From: an uncultured Clostridia bacterium
GTDB lineage: Bacteria > Bacillota > Clostridia > Oscillospirales > Oscillospiraceae
Reading direction: 5' to 3'
DNA: 64,000 nucleotides
NCBI GenBank assembly: GCA_930990965.1
Contig: CAKNRQ010000005.1
Coordinates: forward strand, 1-64,000
Shown: piece by piece, positions 53,976 through 63,443 of the stretch
Position numbering within the stretch: the first letter of the stretch is position 1
How the letters are laid out: the number at the start of each line of letters is the position of its first letter
The notes under the pieces: model-generated
Seen by the model: the letters and a program-made list of their open reading frames with translations, nothing else
What the model was told of the DNA's origin: nothing
The model's database searches: none
Made by a program: the position numbers and the translations under genes

Positions 53976-54392
53976 TTATTCAATGGAAATAGTCCTGTTG
54001 TCGGGCACAAGTTCGGGCCTCTTCGGCAGGGTCAGGGTCAGTACACCATCAGTGTAACCTGCCTTGATACCGGAAGTCTCGATGCCGGAGACATCAAAGC
54101 TGCGGGAGAAGGTGCCGTAGCTGCGCTCACGACGGATGCAGCCGTTCTTGTTCTCTTCGCTCTCATTCTTGCGGCTGGCCGTGATGGTCAGGCGGTCGTT
54201 CTCAAGGTCTATCTTGATGTCTTCCTTCTTGAAGCCGGGCAGGTCGGCCTCCAGCACAAAGCTGTCGCCCTTATCGGTGATGTCAGTACGCAGCTCCATC
54301 GGGCTGTTGGAAGAAGTACCGAAGAAATCGTTGAAGAAATTGAACGGGTCCATAATGTTCCTGCGGGTAGAATAAGGTGTAAGTTCAAACAT
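53976..54392 (-). CDS. hsp20: Hsp20/alpha-crystallin small heat-shock protein
   Basis: 138 residues from the ATG at 54392 (GGAGG 8 bases upstream). N-terminal FELTPYSTRRNIMDPFNFFNDFFG, alpha-crystallin domain about 38-130 (VLEADLPGFKKEDIKIDLENDRLTI and GYTDGVLTLTLPKRPE). ATP-independent holdase for unfolded protein. A CIRCE operator lies 140 bases upstream, so control by HrcA is likely. Confidence 0.95.
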   Translation of the reverse strand: MFELTPYSTRRNIMDPFNFFNDFFGTSSNSPMELRTDITDKGDSFVLEADLPGFKKEDIKIDLENDRLTITASRKNESEENKNGCIRRERSYGTFSRSFDVSGIETSGIKAGYTDGVLTLTLPKRPELVPDNRTISIE

Positions 54393-54531
54393 GATTAAAA
54401 CCTCCATGTGTTATATACTTTATTATCGCCAGATTCTCGATGTTCTATTTACATCTCTCGTCTGTTTACGTATATAAAATACAATACAGATTTTAATAAT
54501 TCATGAACTAAGCGTGTCTTATTTGTAAACA

Positions 54532-54558
54532 TTAGCAATCTCAACCGTGGAGTGCTAA
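54532..54558. promoter_or_regulatory. CIRCE operator (HrcA site)
   Basis: TTAGCAATC - 9 bases - GAGTGCTAA, one mismatch from the consensus TTAGCACTC-N9-GAGTGCTAA. On the minus strand TTGAGA (54547-54542) then 17 bases and TAAGAC could be the overlapping hsp20 promoter. Confidence 0.85.
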
Positions 54559-54582
54559 TGTTTACTTCTCCCGCAGAAAGCG

Positions 54583-54606
54583 AGCGCCGCCCTTTCAGGC
54601 GGCGCT
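54583..54606 (-). terminator. intrinsic terminator of the amino-acid ABC operon
   Basis: AGCGCCGCC/GGCGGCGCT arms with a 6-base loop just past the ATPase stop (54614); minus strand continues CGCTTTCT. Confidence 0.75.
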
Positions 54607-54613
54607 TAGCATA

Positions 54614-55357
54614 TCAGAGCACTTTGCTCAGGAAGTCCTGGAGCCTCGGGCTCTGCGGGTTGTTGAAAATGGCTTCAGGCGTACCCTCTTCGGCCAGCTT
54701 GCCATCGGCCAGAAAGAGCACTCGGCTGGCGACTTCGCGGGCAAAGCCCATCTCGTGGGTGACGACAACCATCGTCATGCCCTCGGAAGCGAGTTGCTTC
54801 ATGACGTCGAGCACTTCACCGACCATCTCGGGGTCGAGGGCACTGGTGGGTTCGTCGAAGAGCATAACTTCCGGCTCCATGCACAGCGCACGGACTATGG
54901 CGACACGCTGTTGCTGGCCGCCCGAGAGCTGCTTGGGATAATTGCCCGCCTTGTCAGCCAGGCCGACACGTTCAAGCAGCTTCATTGCTGTCGCCTCGGC
55001 CTCCTCACGCGGCTTTTTGAGCACGCGCATCGGCGCGAGGGTCATATTGCGCAGGATGGTCATGTGCGGGAAGAGGTTGAAGTGCTGGAACACCATGCCC
55101 ATCTTGCGGCGGTGGAGGTCTATGTTTGTCTTTGGGTCGGTTATATCAACGCCCTCGAAGTAGATTTTGCCATCCGTGGGCTCTTCAAGGAGGTTAAGCG
55201 TGCGCAGGAAGGTGCTCTTGCCGCCGCCTGAAGGGCCGATGATGGCAACCACCTCGCCCTTTAGTATGTCGGTACTGATGCCATCAAGGGCCTTGACCTT
55301 GCCGCCGTTGTAGTACTTCCTGACGTCCTGCACACTTATAAGTGCGTTAGCGTTCAC
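54614..55357 (-). CDS. glnQ: polar amino-acid ABC transporter ATP-binding protein (GlnQ type)
   Basis: 247 residues, GTG start behind GGAGG. Walker [10 protein letters not shown] at 41-49, signature LSGGQQQRV, Walker [21 protein letters not shown] (PAAT family wording). Overlaps the permease gene by 11 bases. Substrate class polar amino acids (glutamine, cystine, arginine and others). Confidence 0.93.
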   Translation of the reverse strand: MNANALISVQDVRKYYNGGKVKALDGISTDILKGEVVAIIGPSGGGKSTFLRTLNLLEEPTDGKIYFEGVDITDPKTNIDLHRRKMGMVFQHFNLFPHMTILRNMTLAPMRVLKKPREEAEATAMKLLERVGLADKAGNYPKQLSGGQQQRVAIVRALCMEPEVMLFDEPTSALDPEMVGEVLDVMKQLASEGMTMVVVTHEMGFAREVASRVLFLADGKLAEEGTPEAIFNNPQSPRLQDFLSKVL

Positions 55358-56108
55358 TCTGCCTCAGCCTCCTTTCAAGCTTGCCCTGGAGCCAAGAGAA
55401 AATCATTACCAGAACAAGGTACATACAGGCGATACCAACCAGCGGGAACATGAACTCGTAGGTACGGCCATAAATATTCTGCGCCGCGTGGAGCAGCTCC
55501 TTGCCGCCTATCATAGCAATGAGCGAGGTATCTTTAAGCAGTACAATAAATTCATTGCCAAGCGCGGGCAATATGGCTTTGAAGGCCTGCGGTATAACTA
55601 TGTAGGCCATTGTGTCGATATAGCCAAGGCCCAAGCTGCGGCCGGCCTCGCTTTGCCCGGCATCCAGGTTCATGAGGCCGCCGCGGATTATCTCGGCCAC
55701 ATACGCGCCAGAGTTTATGCCCAGCGTCAGTGCACCTACCATCGTAAAGTTGCGGCTGGACGAGAAAATGACGTAGCACATGATAAGCATCTGCACCATC
55801 ATAGGCGTGCCGCGTATCACGGTTACGTACACCTTGCAGATAGCATTGAAGAAGCCGAGGACAATGTTTCGGTGTCCAGTTCGCTGCTGATCGTGCGCAG
55901 TGCGGATGGAGGCCACAATTACACCCAGAACCACGCCGAGAATCAGTGCAAAGGCCGTGGTGATAAGCGTGGTGCCCACGCCCTGAAGGTATTGCAACCA
56001 CCTGTCGTTTTCAATGAAAGCCTGGTAGAAGTAGACATAGAACTCCTTGAAGAAGCCGATGTCTGTGCCCGAGCTGAGCAAGCTCTTCCACAGGGTGTAG
56101 TTTTCCAT
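55347..56108 (-). CDS. polar amino-acid ABC transporter permease (GlnP/HisMQ type)
   Basis: 253 residues with about 5 membrane segments; the HisMQ signature [28 protein letters not shown] (about 150-175) and [15 protein letters not shown] are complete. Preceded by a hairpin (56131-56156) that separates it from the binding-protein gene. Confidence 0.93.
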   Translation of the reverse strand: MENYTLWKSLLSSGTDIGFFKEFYVYFYQAFIENDRWLQYLQGVGTTLITTAFALILGVVLGVIVASIRTAHDQQRTGHRNIVLGFFNAICKVYVTVIRGTPMMVQMLIMCYVIFSSSRNFTMVGALTLGINSGAYVAEIIRGGLMNLDAGQSEAGRSLGLGYIDTMAYIVIPQAFKAILPALGNEFIVLLKDTSLIAMIGGKELLHAAQNIYGRTYEFMFPLVGIACMYLVLVMIFSWLQGKLERRLRQSER

Positions 56109-56130
56109 TGCGGTCTCCTCTCAGTTCAAA

Positions 56131-56156
56131 AAGGGCGGCTTACTTAAGCCGCCCTT
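56131..56156 (-). terminator. intra-operon terminator between binding protein and permease genes
   Basis: AAGGGCGGCTTA/TAAGCCGCCCTT arms; minus strand continues TTTTTGAAC. Read-through would give more binding protein than permease. Confidence 0.75.
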
Positions 56157-56176
56157 GATTTGCTTATCAGCCGGTA

Positions 56177-57043
56177 TTACTCGGCGGTGATGTACTTGTC
56201 AAGTATGCTCTGGACGGTGCCATCGTCAATGAGCTCCTGCAGAGCATTGTTGATGGCCTCGTTGAGCGCATCAGCGCTGTCAGCCTTGCTCAGGCCGATG
56301 GCGTACTCCTCCTCAACCCAAGGAGTCTCGAGGATCTTCAGGCCGGGATTAGCTTCAACGAATTCCTTGGCGGGGCCGTTGTCGATGATGACCGCGTCGA
56401 CCTGGCCGTTCTTAAGGGCTTCTACGGCGGTGATGCCATTGTCGTATGCAACAACGTTCTCCTCGCCGTAACCGCCGTTCTCAGGCGTGTCGGAGGCGTA
56501 GATGTAGCCGGTAGTACCGCGCTGGCATCCGATGAGCTTGCCCTCCAGACCGTCCATGTCAGTGATGTCGCTATCCTCGGGAACTATGACGACCTGCACA
56601 CCGGTGGCATAGGAGGTCGTGAAGTCCATGACAGCGAGACGGTCTTCGTTCACGGTCACGCCAGCCATAACCATATCGGCCTTGCCCTGCTGCACAGCTA
56701 GAAGGGCCGAGTCAAAGTCGACGTCGTCGATAACCAGCTCAAGGCCGAGCTTCTCAGCGATCAGAGCGGCAATCTCGGGGTCGATGCCGATGACGGCACC
56801 GGTGTCGTCAGTGGTCTCATACGGAGGGAAGGCGGCGTTGGTGCTCATGATGAGCTTGCCCTCTTCAACGGTGGTGAAATCAGCGGCCTCAGCGTTGTCG
56901 CTGGGTTCAGTGCTGGCCTCTGCGCTGGGCTCAGTGGTGGCCTCAGTGGTGGGAGCCGTGCTGGGCTCAGTAGTGGACTCGCCGCAAGCGGCGAGAGCGA
57001 ATACCATCACAAGCGCGAGGAGCAGTGCAAGAAACTTCTTCAT
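56177..57043 (-). CDS. polar amino-acid ABC transporter substrate-binding lipoprotein
   Basis: 288 residues from the ATG at 57043 (GAGG 7 bases upstream). Lipobox LAAC at about residue 20, then a Ser/Thr/Glu/Pro linker with TEPS-like repeats (25-55), then the PF00497 fold: FPPYETTDDTGAVIGIDPEIAALIAEKLG and GKADMVMAGVTVNEDRLAVMDFT. The ligand class is polar amino acids. Confidence 0.93.
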   Translation of the reverse strand: MKKFLALLLALVMVFALAACGESTTEPSTAPTTEATTEPSAEASTEPSDNAEAADFTTVEEGKLIMSTNAAFPPYETTDDTGAVIGIDPEIAALIAEKLGLELVIDDVDFDSALLAVQQGKADMVMAGVTVNEDRLAVMDFTTSYATGVQVVIVPEDSDITDMDGLEGKLIGCQRGTTGYIYASDTPENGGYGEENVVAYDNGITAVEALKNGQVDAVIIDNGPAKEFVEANPGLKILETPWVEEEYAIGLSKADSADALNEAINNALQELIDDGTVQSILDKYITAE

Positions 57044-57394
57044 TTCATGTCCTCTTTCCATTTCAAAAACTTTTGCCCGAATTACATCGGTGTTACGAAT
57101 GATATCACTGCAACAGGAATTTGTCAACCATCAATTTGAATAATATTCAGGATGTTAGCTTGTTTTTTCAGGCACTATGCGATAATATGCATCATTTAAT
57201 GAATATTCTATGGAATATTCATTTCAAGCAGCCCACGCAAATCACTCCCGAAGCGCGATGTAAAGCATTGGCGCCCCATCCAGCCCCGCGACGTCATGGC
57301 ATCCTCCCTTACGGGTGGCAAGCAGATCAGTAAAGCCGCCTGAGCACAGGCGTGGCGACATGCGCGCTGGAACAATTGCGGTTCTGTTGCACCT
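57044..57394. other. intergenic region without recognised gene
   Basis: Holds the leader of the binding-protein gene (AT-rich to about 57230) and then a GC-rich stretch next to the znuB stop. No ORF with ribosome site, tRNA or clear terminator was seen. Open frames here overlap the 3' end of znuB or lack start signals. Confidence 0.5.
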
Positions 57395-58213
57395 TCACCC
57401 ACGGTGAAGCAGTTTTCCCGCTGCGGCGAACATCCCAAACGCTATAATATTCACACAAACCACGCTGGCCCCGCTGGGCGTCTCCAGCGCATAGCTCGCC
57501 GTCATGCCCACGATGAAGCACACGACAGAGAATACCGCTGAACAGATAGTCACGCTCCTGAAGGAGCGGAACACTCGCATCGCCGCCAGCGGCGGGAAGA
57601 TTATGAGGCTTGAGATGAGCAGCGCGCCCATCATGCGCATGCCCAGCACAACGGTGACGGCCGTTAGCACGGCGAGCAAGGTGTTGTACGCCACGGCCTT
57701 TGCCCCGGTGGCGCGGGCAAAGGTCTCGTCAAAGGTTATGGCGAAGATGCGCGGGTAGAGCAGAGTGAAGCAAATTATGACCGCCACGCAGAGTATCACG
57801 CTCAATATGGCATCAGTGCGCGAAACGGTGAGTATGGAGCCGAACATGTAGTTTGAAACGTTCGTGTTCACGCCGCTTGTGAGCGATATCACAAGCACGC
57901 CGACGGCCAGAGCGCCGCTGGATATGAGCGCCACGGCGGCGTCTCCCTTTATTGCGCTGCGGCTCTGGGATATGCGCAGAAGCACCACGGCGGCTATGAC
58001 CACCACCGGCACTGCCACGGCCAGCGGCGCAAGCCCTAGCGCGCTCGCTATGGCCAGCGCGCCGAAACCGACGTGCGACAGCCCGTCGCCTATCATCGAG
58101 TAGCGCTTGAGCACCAGCGAAGTGCCGAGCAACGCCGAGCAGAGCGAGACAAGCACTCCGACGAGCATCGCACGCGCCAGGAAGGAGTAGGACAGCATTT
58201 CGAAGATTATCAT
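57395..58213 (-). CDS. znuB: zinc/manganese ABC transporter permease
   Basis: 272 residues, 8 or so membrane segments, ABC-3 family (SYSFLARAMLVGVLVSLCSALLGTSLVLKRYSMIGDGLSHVGFGALAI at the N-terminus; GMRMMGALLISSLIIFPPLAAMR near 195). Overlaps the ATPase gene by 4 bases. Confidence 0.93.
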   Translation of the reverse strand: MIIFEMLSYSFLARAMLVGVLVSLCSALLGTSLVLKRYSMIGDGLSHVGFGALAIASALGLAPLAVAVPVVVIAAVVLLRISQSRSAIKGDAAVALISSGALAVGVLVISLTSGVNTNVSNYMFGSILTVSRTDAILSVILCVAVIICFTLLYPRIFAITFDETFARATGAKAVAYNTLLAVLTAVTVVLGMRMMGALLISSLIIFPPLAAMRVFRSFRSVTICSAVFSVVCFIVGMTASYALETPSGASVVCVNIIAFGMFAAAGKLLHRG

Positions 58214-58917
58214 TGCTTCTCCCCTCCCCTGAGTATCTTTGCGGCCTCGGAGTGTACGTAGTCGTGCACGCTGCCGAAGTAGAGCTGTTTGTGCCCGAGC
58301 TGTAATATGTGCGTGGCGTAGCGCAGGGCGGCGCTCACGTCGTGCGAGACCATGACCACCGTGACGCCGTCGCAGAGGTTTATGAGCTTGAGCAGGTTGT
58401 ACATCTCACCCATCGCCACGGGGTCCAGGCCAGCCACGGGCTCGTCCAGGAGCAGGAGCTTGCTCGTGGCGCACAGCGCGCGGGCCAGGAGCACACGCTG
58501 CTGCTGGCCGCCGGAGAGTTCCTGGTAGCAGCGTTTTTTAAAGTCCAGCATGCCCATGCGCTCCAGGTTGCGCTCGGCCTCGGCCTTGTCGGCTTTGGAG
58601 TAAAAGAAGCGCCGCCCCAGGGCGTTGAGCCGCCCCGAGAGCACTACCTCGAATACGCTGGCCGGGAAATCCCGCTGCATGTCCGTCTGCTGAGGCAGGT
58701 AGCCGATCTCGCTCTGTTTGAGCCCATTGCCGAAGCTGATCGAACCGGAGGCCGGCTCCTTGAGGCCCAGCAATCCGCGCATGAGCGTGCTCTTGCCCGA
58801 ACCGTTCTCGCCGACGATGCACAAATAGTCTCCGGAGTTGACAGAAAAGTTTACGCCCGAGAGCACGGTGTCGCCGGAATAGGCAAACGAGAGGTTTTCG
58901 CATGTTATAAGCGCCAT
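58210..58917 (-). CDS. znuC: zinc/manganese ABC transporter ATP-binding protein
   Basis: 235 residues from the ATG at 58917, which shares one base with the znuA stop (TGATG); a longer reading would enter znuA. Walker A GENGSGKST at 36-44, YLPQQTDMQRDFPASVFEVVLSGR (family wording), signature LSGGQQQRV, Walker B LLLLDEPVAGLD. Confidence 0.93.
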   Translation of the reverse strand: MALITCENLSFAYSGDTVLSGVNFSVNSGDYLCIVGENGSGKSTLMRGLLGLKEPASGSISFGNGLKQSEIGYLPQQTDMQRDFPASVFEVVLSGRLNALGRRFFYSKADKAEAERNLERMGMLDFKKRCYQELSGGQQQRVLLARALCATSKLLLLDEPVAGLDPVAMGEMYNLLKLINLCDGVTVVMVSHDVSAALRYATHILQLGHKQLYFGSVHDYVHSEAAKILRGGEKQ

Positions 58918-59873
58918 CAGCTCAGGGCCTCCTTCAATACAGTTGTGTTCTCCCACATGAGGTCGAGGTAGGTTACGCCATCGTTAAACTGCGCGCGCGT
59001 GACGTTGTGGCAGGCGTTGAACTGCCGTTTCACCGCCCCGGTCTCGTCACAGACTATGTCGGCCATGTCCTCGTTGGCCAGTTCTACATGGAATACCACC
59101 GGTATGTCCTCTTCCCGCACCTTGTCGATTATAAACGCCACCGTGGCCGCGCTCGGCTCGGCGTCCTCCGAGCAGCCGGGGAAGGCCGCATAGTATTCAA
59201 GGCCGTAGGCCCGGGCGAAGTACAAAAGCGGGAAGCGGTCGGCAAATATGAGAGTATCCCTCGCGCCGTCCGCAACTATCTGCTCGAACGCGGCGTCAAG
59301 CCTGTCCAGCTCCGCGCTGTAGTTCGACAGATTCGACTGGTACTCCGCGGCGTTATCAGGGTCGGCCTCGCAAAGAGCTGCCGCTATCTTCTCACAAATG
59401 AGCTTCGCGTTGCGCGGGCTGGTCCAGACGTGCTCGTCGTATTCGGCCTCGTCGCCGTGGTCGTGCCCGGCGTGGTCGTGCCCGTCCTCTTCGGACTCCA
59501 TGCCCTCCACCGTCTCCTCCTCAAGCAACTCGACGCAGTCCATGAGCGTCACGGCCCGGACGCCCTCTCCCACGCTCTCAAGTACGTCCTCCACCCAGGC
59601 GTCGGACACGCCGCCGACATAGATAAACACGTCGCAGTTTTGTATCTCGATTATGTCCTTCGGCGTGGGCTCGTAAGAGTGCGCCTCACTCCCCGGCGGC
59701 AGCAGCATGCTAACCGTACCGTTGTCGCCCACCAGCTCGCGCGCGAAATCGTACGGCGCAAACACCGTCGCCACGACCGATACCCCCGTGTCCTCTTCAA
59801 CCGGCTCCCCGCCGCAGCCGGCCAGCGAGAGCGCGAGGGCGGCTACTATTATAAAAGTAAGCAATCGTTTCAT
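58917..59873 (-). CDS. znuA: zinc ABC transporter substrate-binding lipoprotein
   Basis: 318 residues. Lipobox LAGC near residue 20. TroA-type fold with the ligand histidine in PPGSEAHSYEPTPKD near 68 and a His/Asp/Glu-rich loop near 140-165 (DGHDHAGHDHGDEAEYDEH), the mark of zinc-type ZnuA. Followed by znuC and znuB in one operon. No Zur box found by eye, but a full promoter and a leader terminator lie upstream. Confidence 0.93.
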   Translation of the reverse strand: MKRLLTFIIVAALALSLAGCGGEPVEEDTGVSVVATVFAPYDFARELVGDNGTVSMLLPPGSEAHSYEPTPKDIIEIQNCDVFIYVGGVSDAWVEDVLESVGEGVRAVTLMDCVELLEEETVEGMESEEDGHDHAGHDHGDEAEYDEHVWTSPRNAKLICEKIAAALCEADPDNAAEYQSNLSNYSAELDRLDAAFEQIVADGARDTLIFADRFPLLYFARAYGLEYYAAFPGCSEDAEPSAATVAFIIDKVREEDIPVVFHVELANEDMADIVCDETGAVKRQFNACHNVTRAQFNDGVTYLDLMWENTTVLKEALS

Positions 59874-59889
59874 AAAGTCTCCATATACG

Positions 59890-59917
59890 AAAAAGCGGGC
59901 GGCCCTTCCGGGCGCCC
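59890..59917 (-). terminator. terminator in the znuA leader
   Basis: Minus strand: GGGCG-CCC-GGAA-GGG-c-CGCCC (8 pairs, one bulge) followed by TTTTT, 17 bases before the znuA start and downstream of the promoter at 59948-59976. Suggests control by premature termination. Confidence 0.6.
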
Positions 59918-59947
59918 TGGTTCCGGGTCTGCCCCGGTGCGCGGATT

Positions 59948-59976
59948 ATTATAGCATAAAAACCGGCGTTCGTAAA
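59948..59976 (-). promoter_or_regulatory. znuA promoter
   Basis: Minus strand: TTTACG (59976-59971), 17-base spacer, TATAAT (59953-59948). Confidence 0.7.
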
Positions 59977-59991
59977 CATGATTCTATAGAC

Positions 59992-60020
59992 AAAGCCGGA
60001 ACGCCCCAGGGCGCTCCGGC
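59992..60020 (-). terminator. probable terminator of the zinc-ribbon membrane gene
   Basis: GCCGGAGCGCC/GGCGTTCCGGC on the minus strand (one G-U), 4-base loop, then TTT; 26 bases after the stop at 60046. Confidence 0.6.
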
Positions 60021-60045
60021 CATTCAATTTGACAAAACTAACCGC

Positions 60046-60987
60046 CTATTTCCGCACCATCGCTCCAGCTCGGGCGGCCTTTTTGCGCAACTCGTCGAGC
60101 ATGTCCTTCCAGCCGTCCACTATAGGCGAGACAAGCAGGTTTTCCCCTCCGGTGAGGAGTGCCCAGACAGCTCCCCCGTCTGATTTGAGCTTCACCAGCG
60201 AAGAAGTTGCAGAAAAGCCGTAGAACCTGTAGCCCCAGGCAGTCTTCTGCACGGCGCCCTCGTCCAGCACGTAATAAGCCGTAGACAGGGCGGTAAAGGT
60301 GTTAATTAAGCTCACGAACAGAAAATACCCCACGCATAGCGGCAGCAGCAGGTTAATGGGCCTCGCGCTCGCAAAGCGGATGCAAATAATCTCCACCAAG
60401 AGCAATATCACTGTTATCAGCAGATACCGCCGTGTGTACTCCGCGCTGAGTTTATACGCTCTGGCGCCTTTGAGTTGACCCAGCATATCACGAGCCTTTT
60501 CACGAGGCAGCTTGGATGTGTCCAGCTGCTTGGGTCTCACGCCCTCGCTGTTAAATTGGCGCAGGCAGTGCGGGCAGGTGAAGCGCATGGTCCCGGGCAG
60601 GGTCTTGCCCGGCGTGCAAAACTCCACCGCTCCGTCCGGCTTAGCGCTCGCCAGCCACAGCCTTGCCCCGCAGTCGGGGCAGAAGTAGTTTGCAAACGAA
60701 AACGCATGCATGCTGCCGCCCGCACTGTTCCACTCGTGAGGGTGTGCGCCTCCTTTGGATGAGCTGTTGCGCTCCAGGTAGAAGAGGACTATGGCCGAGA
60801 GCATGACGAAGGCGATCATAAGCGAGTTTTCCACGTTCAATCCCGCGTCATAGTACTTGGGGAAATTCACTATCGCGAAAAAGCTCAAAAGCAGTATGCC
60901 CGCTATATATAGCTTCCTCAAGTGCAGATATTTGTTCGCCGGAGCGCTCCCGGCTTTTTCGCTTTTAACACTTTTGAGTAAGTACAT
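60046..60987 (-). CDS. membrane protein with zinc-ribbon segment, unknown function
   Basis: 313 residues. Two membrane segments near 28-45 and 55-72, a cytoplasmic zinc-ribbon-like segment (CPDCGARLW near 100, CPHCLRQF near 137), then two more membrane segments near 190-230. GGGAGAGGAG before the ATG. I recognise no family. It lies between gldA and the zinc importer; cotranscription with gldA (27 bases) is likely. Confidence 0.75.
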   Translation of the reverse strand: MYLLKSVKSEKAGSAPANKYLHLRKLYIAGILLLSFFAIVNFPKYYDAGLNVENSLMIAFVMLSAIVLFYLERNSSSKGGAHPHEWNSAGGSMHAFSFANYFCPDCGARLWLASAKPDGAVEFCTPGKTLPGTMRFTCPHCLRQFNSEGVRPKQLDTSKLPREKARDMLGQLKGARAYKLSAEYTRRYLLITVILLLVEIICIRFASARPINLLLPLCVGYFLFVSLINTFTALSTAYYVLDEGAVQKTAWGYRFYGFSATSSLVKLKSDGGAVWALLTGGENLLVSPIVDGWKDMLDELRKKAARAGAMVRK

Positions 60988-61014
60988 GGCTCTCTCCTCT
61001 CCCCTCAGCTTATT

Positions 61015-62145
61015 TTAAGTTTCTGTGTTTTGTCTCCTGCTGAGATAGTGGCGGCCCAATTCATCTGCCGCAAGTATTGCGTTTCGCACTATGGCCTCGT
61101 TTATAATGTGCGGTTCGTGGTGGATGAGGTTGTTGTGGTTCACCGTGTGGTCCACTATGAGGCTCAGATTTTCCTCACTCGGCTCTATGTTGAGCTGGCC
61201 CAGGGTGATGGGCAGATCCACGTCCATCAGGAAGTTTATCGTCCTGTCCATCTCGTCCGAGGGCGTATTCTCTATGACCATCATGCACAGTATGCTGAAA
61301 GCCACCTTTTCACCGTGCAGGAAACTGTGGGCGCTGGCAATCTCCGAGAGCCCGGCGTGTATGCCGTGCGCCGCCGCGCAGCCCGTGTTTTCAAAGCCGA
61401 GTCCCGATAGCAGCGTGTTGGCCTCTATGACGTTCTCCACTTCCTCCGTCACCAGATGCCTCTTAACTGCGGCCAGCGCGTTGCGCCCGTCCTCAAACAG
61501 GATCTCGCTGCACTCCCTCGCTATGGCCATCGCGGCCCTGGTGGGGCGGTAGCCCTCGCCTATATAGTTAGGCGTGCACGAGGCATAGTTGGCTCTTGCC
61601 TCCAGCCAGGTCGCCATAGCGTCACCCATGCCTGCCGAGAACAGCCGTGCCGGGGCGTTCACCACTATCTCGCTGTCCACCAGGACAAGCTCGGAGTTGC
61701 GCTTGGTCTTTATGGCCTTTATCTGCACTCCGTCGGGCCTGTACAGTCCGGCCAGCCCGGCTGTCGGCGCGTCGGTCGATGCGGAGGACGGCACGATTAT
61801 TCTTGGTATGTCCAGGCTGTCTGCTATGAGTTTGGTGGTGTCTATCGTCTTGCCGCCGCCTATGCAGACTATCAGGTCGGAACCGTAGGCTTTTATCTCG
61901 TCCACGGCCTTGTCCACTTCGCTCTGGCAGCTCTCACCTCCAAAGCTGGCCGTCCGGTATACGGCGCCGGTATCTTTGAATATTCCGGCCAGGGTTTCGG
62001 TTATAAAGTCGTAGATAAACCCGTCTATCAATATGTAGGCCGACGTGCCATACTCCATCACATAGTGGGGCAGGCTCTTGAGCTCGCCCGGGCCCTGTAT
62101 GTACCGCATCGGGCAGCCAAACGCCCTGGAAAAAGTACCGTTCAC
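61015..62145 (-). CDS. iron/zinc-containing polyol dehydrogenase, GldA family
   Basis: 376 residues from the GTG at 62145 (AAAGGCGG upstream), 16 bases after the dctM stop; a longer reading would enter dctM. Glycerol-dehydrogenase-like family III alcohol dehydrogenase: NAD motif IGGGKTIDTTK near 98, VPSSASTDAPTAGL near 120 (metal aspartate), and metal histidines in AAHGIHAGL and SFLHGEKVAF. Next to a TRAP importer it probably oxidises or reduces the imported polyol or hydroxyacid (inference). Confidence 0.9.
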   Translation of the reverse strand: MNGTFSRAFGCPMRYIQGPGELKSLPHYVMEYGTSAYILIDGFIYDFITETLAGIFKDTGAVYRTASFGGESCQSEVDKAVDEIKAYGSDLIVCIGGGKTIDTTKLIADSLDIPRIIVPSSASTDAPTAGLAGLYRPDGVQIKAIKTKRNSELVLVDSEIVVNAPARLFSAGMGDAMATWLEARANYASCTPNYIGEGYRPTRAAMAIARECSEILFEDGRNALAAVKRHLVTEEVENVIEANTLLSGLGFENTGCAAAHGIHAGLSEIASAHSFLHGEKVAFSILCMMVIENTPSDEMDRTINFLMDVDLPITLGQLNIEPSEENLSLIVDHTVNHNNLIHHEPHIINEAIVRNAILAADELGRHYLSRRQNTET

Positions 62146-62161
62146 AGCTCTGCACCGCCTT

Positions 62162-63442
62162 TCATTCCATAACCAGCCCTGGCAGCCAGGAGGCCACACC
62201 GGGGATAAATATAATGAGCAGTATGCTCAAGATCACTATAAGCACAACTGGTATCATGTGCGGCACAACTTCTTTGAACTTCGCGGGGACAATGCCCATG
62301 GACTGGAACAGGTATACACCGACAGGCGGTGTCAGCCCGCCCAGGACGGTGGATATGCTGTACCACACGCCGAAGGCCACAGGGTCGACACCGACGCCTA
62401 TAGCTATGGGGTAGAGCACCGGCAGCAGCACGGTCATGGCCGCGATTGTCTCCATAAACATGCCGACTATCGTCATGACCAGCAGTATGAGTAGCTGAAT
62501 TACATACTTATTAGTGGATATGCCCAGCAGCCAATCTGCCACGGCGCCGCCCACGTTCTCCATCGCAAAGATGTACGAGTATATACCCGCTATACCCATA
62601 ATCATCATAATCATGCAAGTAGACTCTGTGGCTGACCTGAACATGCGTGGCAGGTCTTTGATTTTTACAGTTTTGTATATACACAGGCCGCATATCAGGC
62701 CATAGATGCAGGCCACAATGCCCGCCTCCGTTGCGGTGAATATGCCGAAGAGTATGCCGCCTATAATTATAATCGGCGTTATCAGGGCCCAAATGGCCTT
62801 TTTAAAGCTGTCCCAGAGCCGACGAAGGCTAAAATCTCCCGTACCTGAGTCCACGTTCCACTTCTTAGCCGCGCGCACCGTCATCAGTATGAGGAAGAAA
62901 CCTATAATGATGCCGGGTATAACGCCGCCGACAAAGAGCTTACCGGTGGACTCGCCAGTTATGGAGCCGTACACTATCATGTTCATACTCGGTGGAATAA
63001 TGGGTCCCAGCGCACCGGCGCCCGCTATAAGCGCCGCTATAAAGCCGGGCTTGTATCCGGCCTTTTTGAGCTCCGGCGTAACCAGACCGCCTATGGCGCT
63101 GATGGACGCGGCGCCCGAACCGGTGAGGGCGGCAAATATCATGTTCGCAATGACGCACACGCAGCCGATGCCGCCGCGCATCCAGGACACCAGTTCACCG
63201 GCAAAGCTGACTATTCTGTCGGAGAGTTTGGCCTCTCCCATAATGCCGCCCGCCAGTATGAAGAGCGGGCAGGCCATGAGCGACCAGGAGTTGATACCCT
63301 TTACCGCCATCTGCACGGCCGTAAAGAGGGGGATATCGCTGCCAAAGGCCAGGGCCAAGACGCCGGAAAAGCCTATTGCAAATGCCACAGGTACTCCGAG
63401 ACACATGAAGAGGAGCAGACATATAATTGCAATTTCTATCAT
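62162..63442 (-). CDS. dctM: TRAP transporter large permease
   Basis: 426 residues from the ATG at 63442, directly behind the dctQ stop (TAAcATG). About 12 hydrophobic segments; family stretches GVPVAFAIGFSG near 20, GSGAASISAIGGLVTPELKKAGY near 105-125 and IPPSMNMIVYGS near 150. Sodium-driven import of organic acids with DctQ and a DctP binding protein. Confidence 0.93.
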   Translation of the reverse strand: MIEIAIICLLLFMCLGVPVAFAIGFSGVLALAFGSDIPLFTAVQMAVKGINSWSLMACPLFILAGGIMGEAKLSDRIVSFAGELVSWMRGGIGCVCVIANMIFAALTGSGAASISAIGGLVTPELKKAGYKPGFIAALIAGAGALGPIIPPSMNMIVYGSITGESTGKLFVGGVIPGIIIGFFLILMTVRAAKKWNVDSGTGDFSLRRLWDSFKKAIWALITPIIIIGGILFGIFTATEAGIVACIYGLICGLCIYKTVKIKDLPRMFRSATESTCMIMMIMGIAGIYSYIFAMENVGGAVADWLLGISTNKYVIQLLILLVMTIVGMFMETIAAMTVLLPVLYPIAIGVGVDPVAFGVWYSISTVLGGLTPPVGVYLFQSMGIVPAKFKEVVPHMIPVVLIVILSILLIIFIPGVASWLPGLVME

Positions 63443-63443
63443 G

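Noticed and set aside
57121..57438. Small ORFs in the znuB-binding protein gap
   Set aside because: No ribosome sites, overlap with the znuB end and odd composition; no homology recognised.
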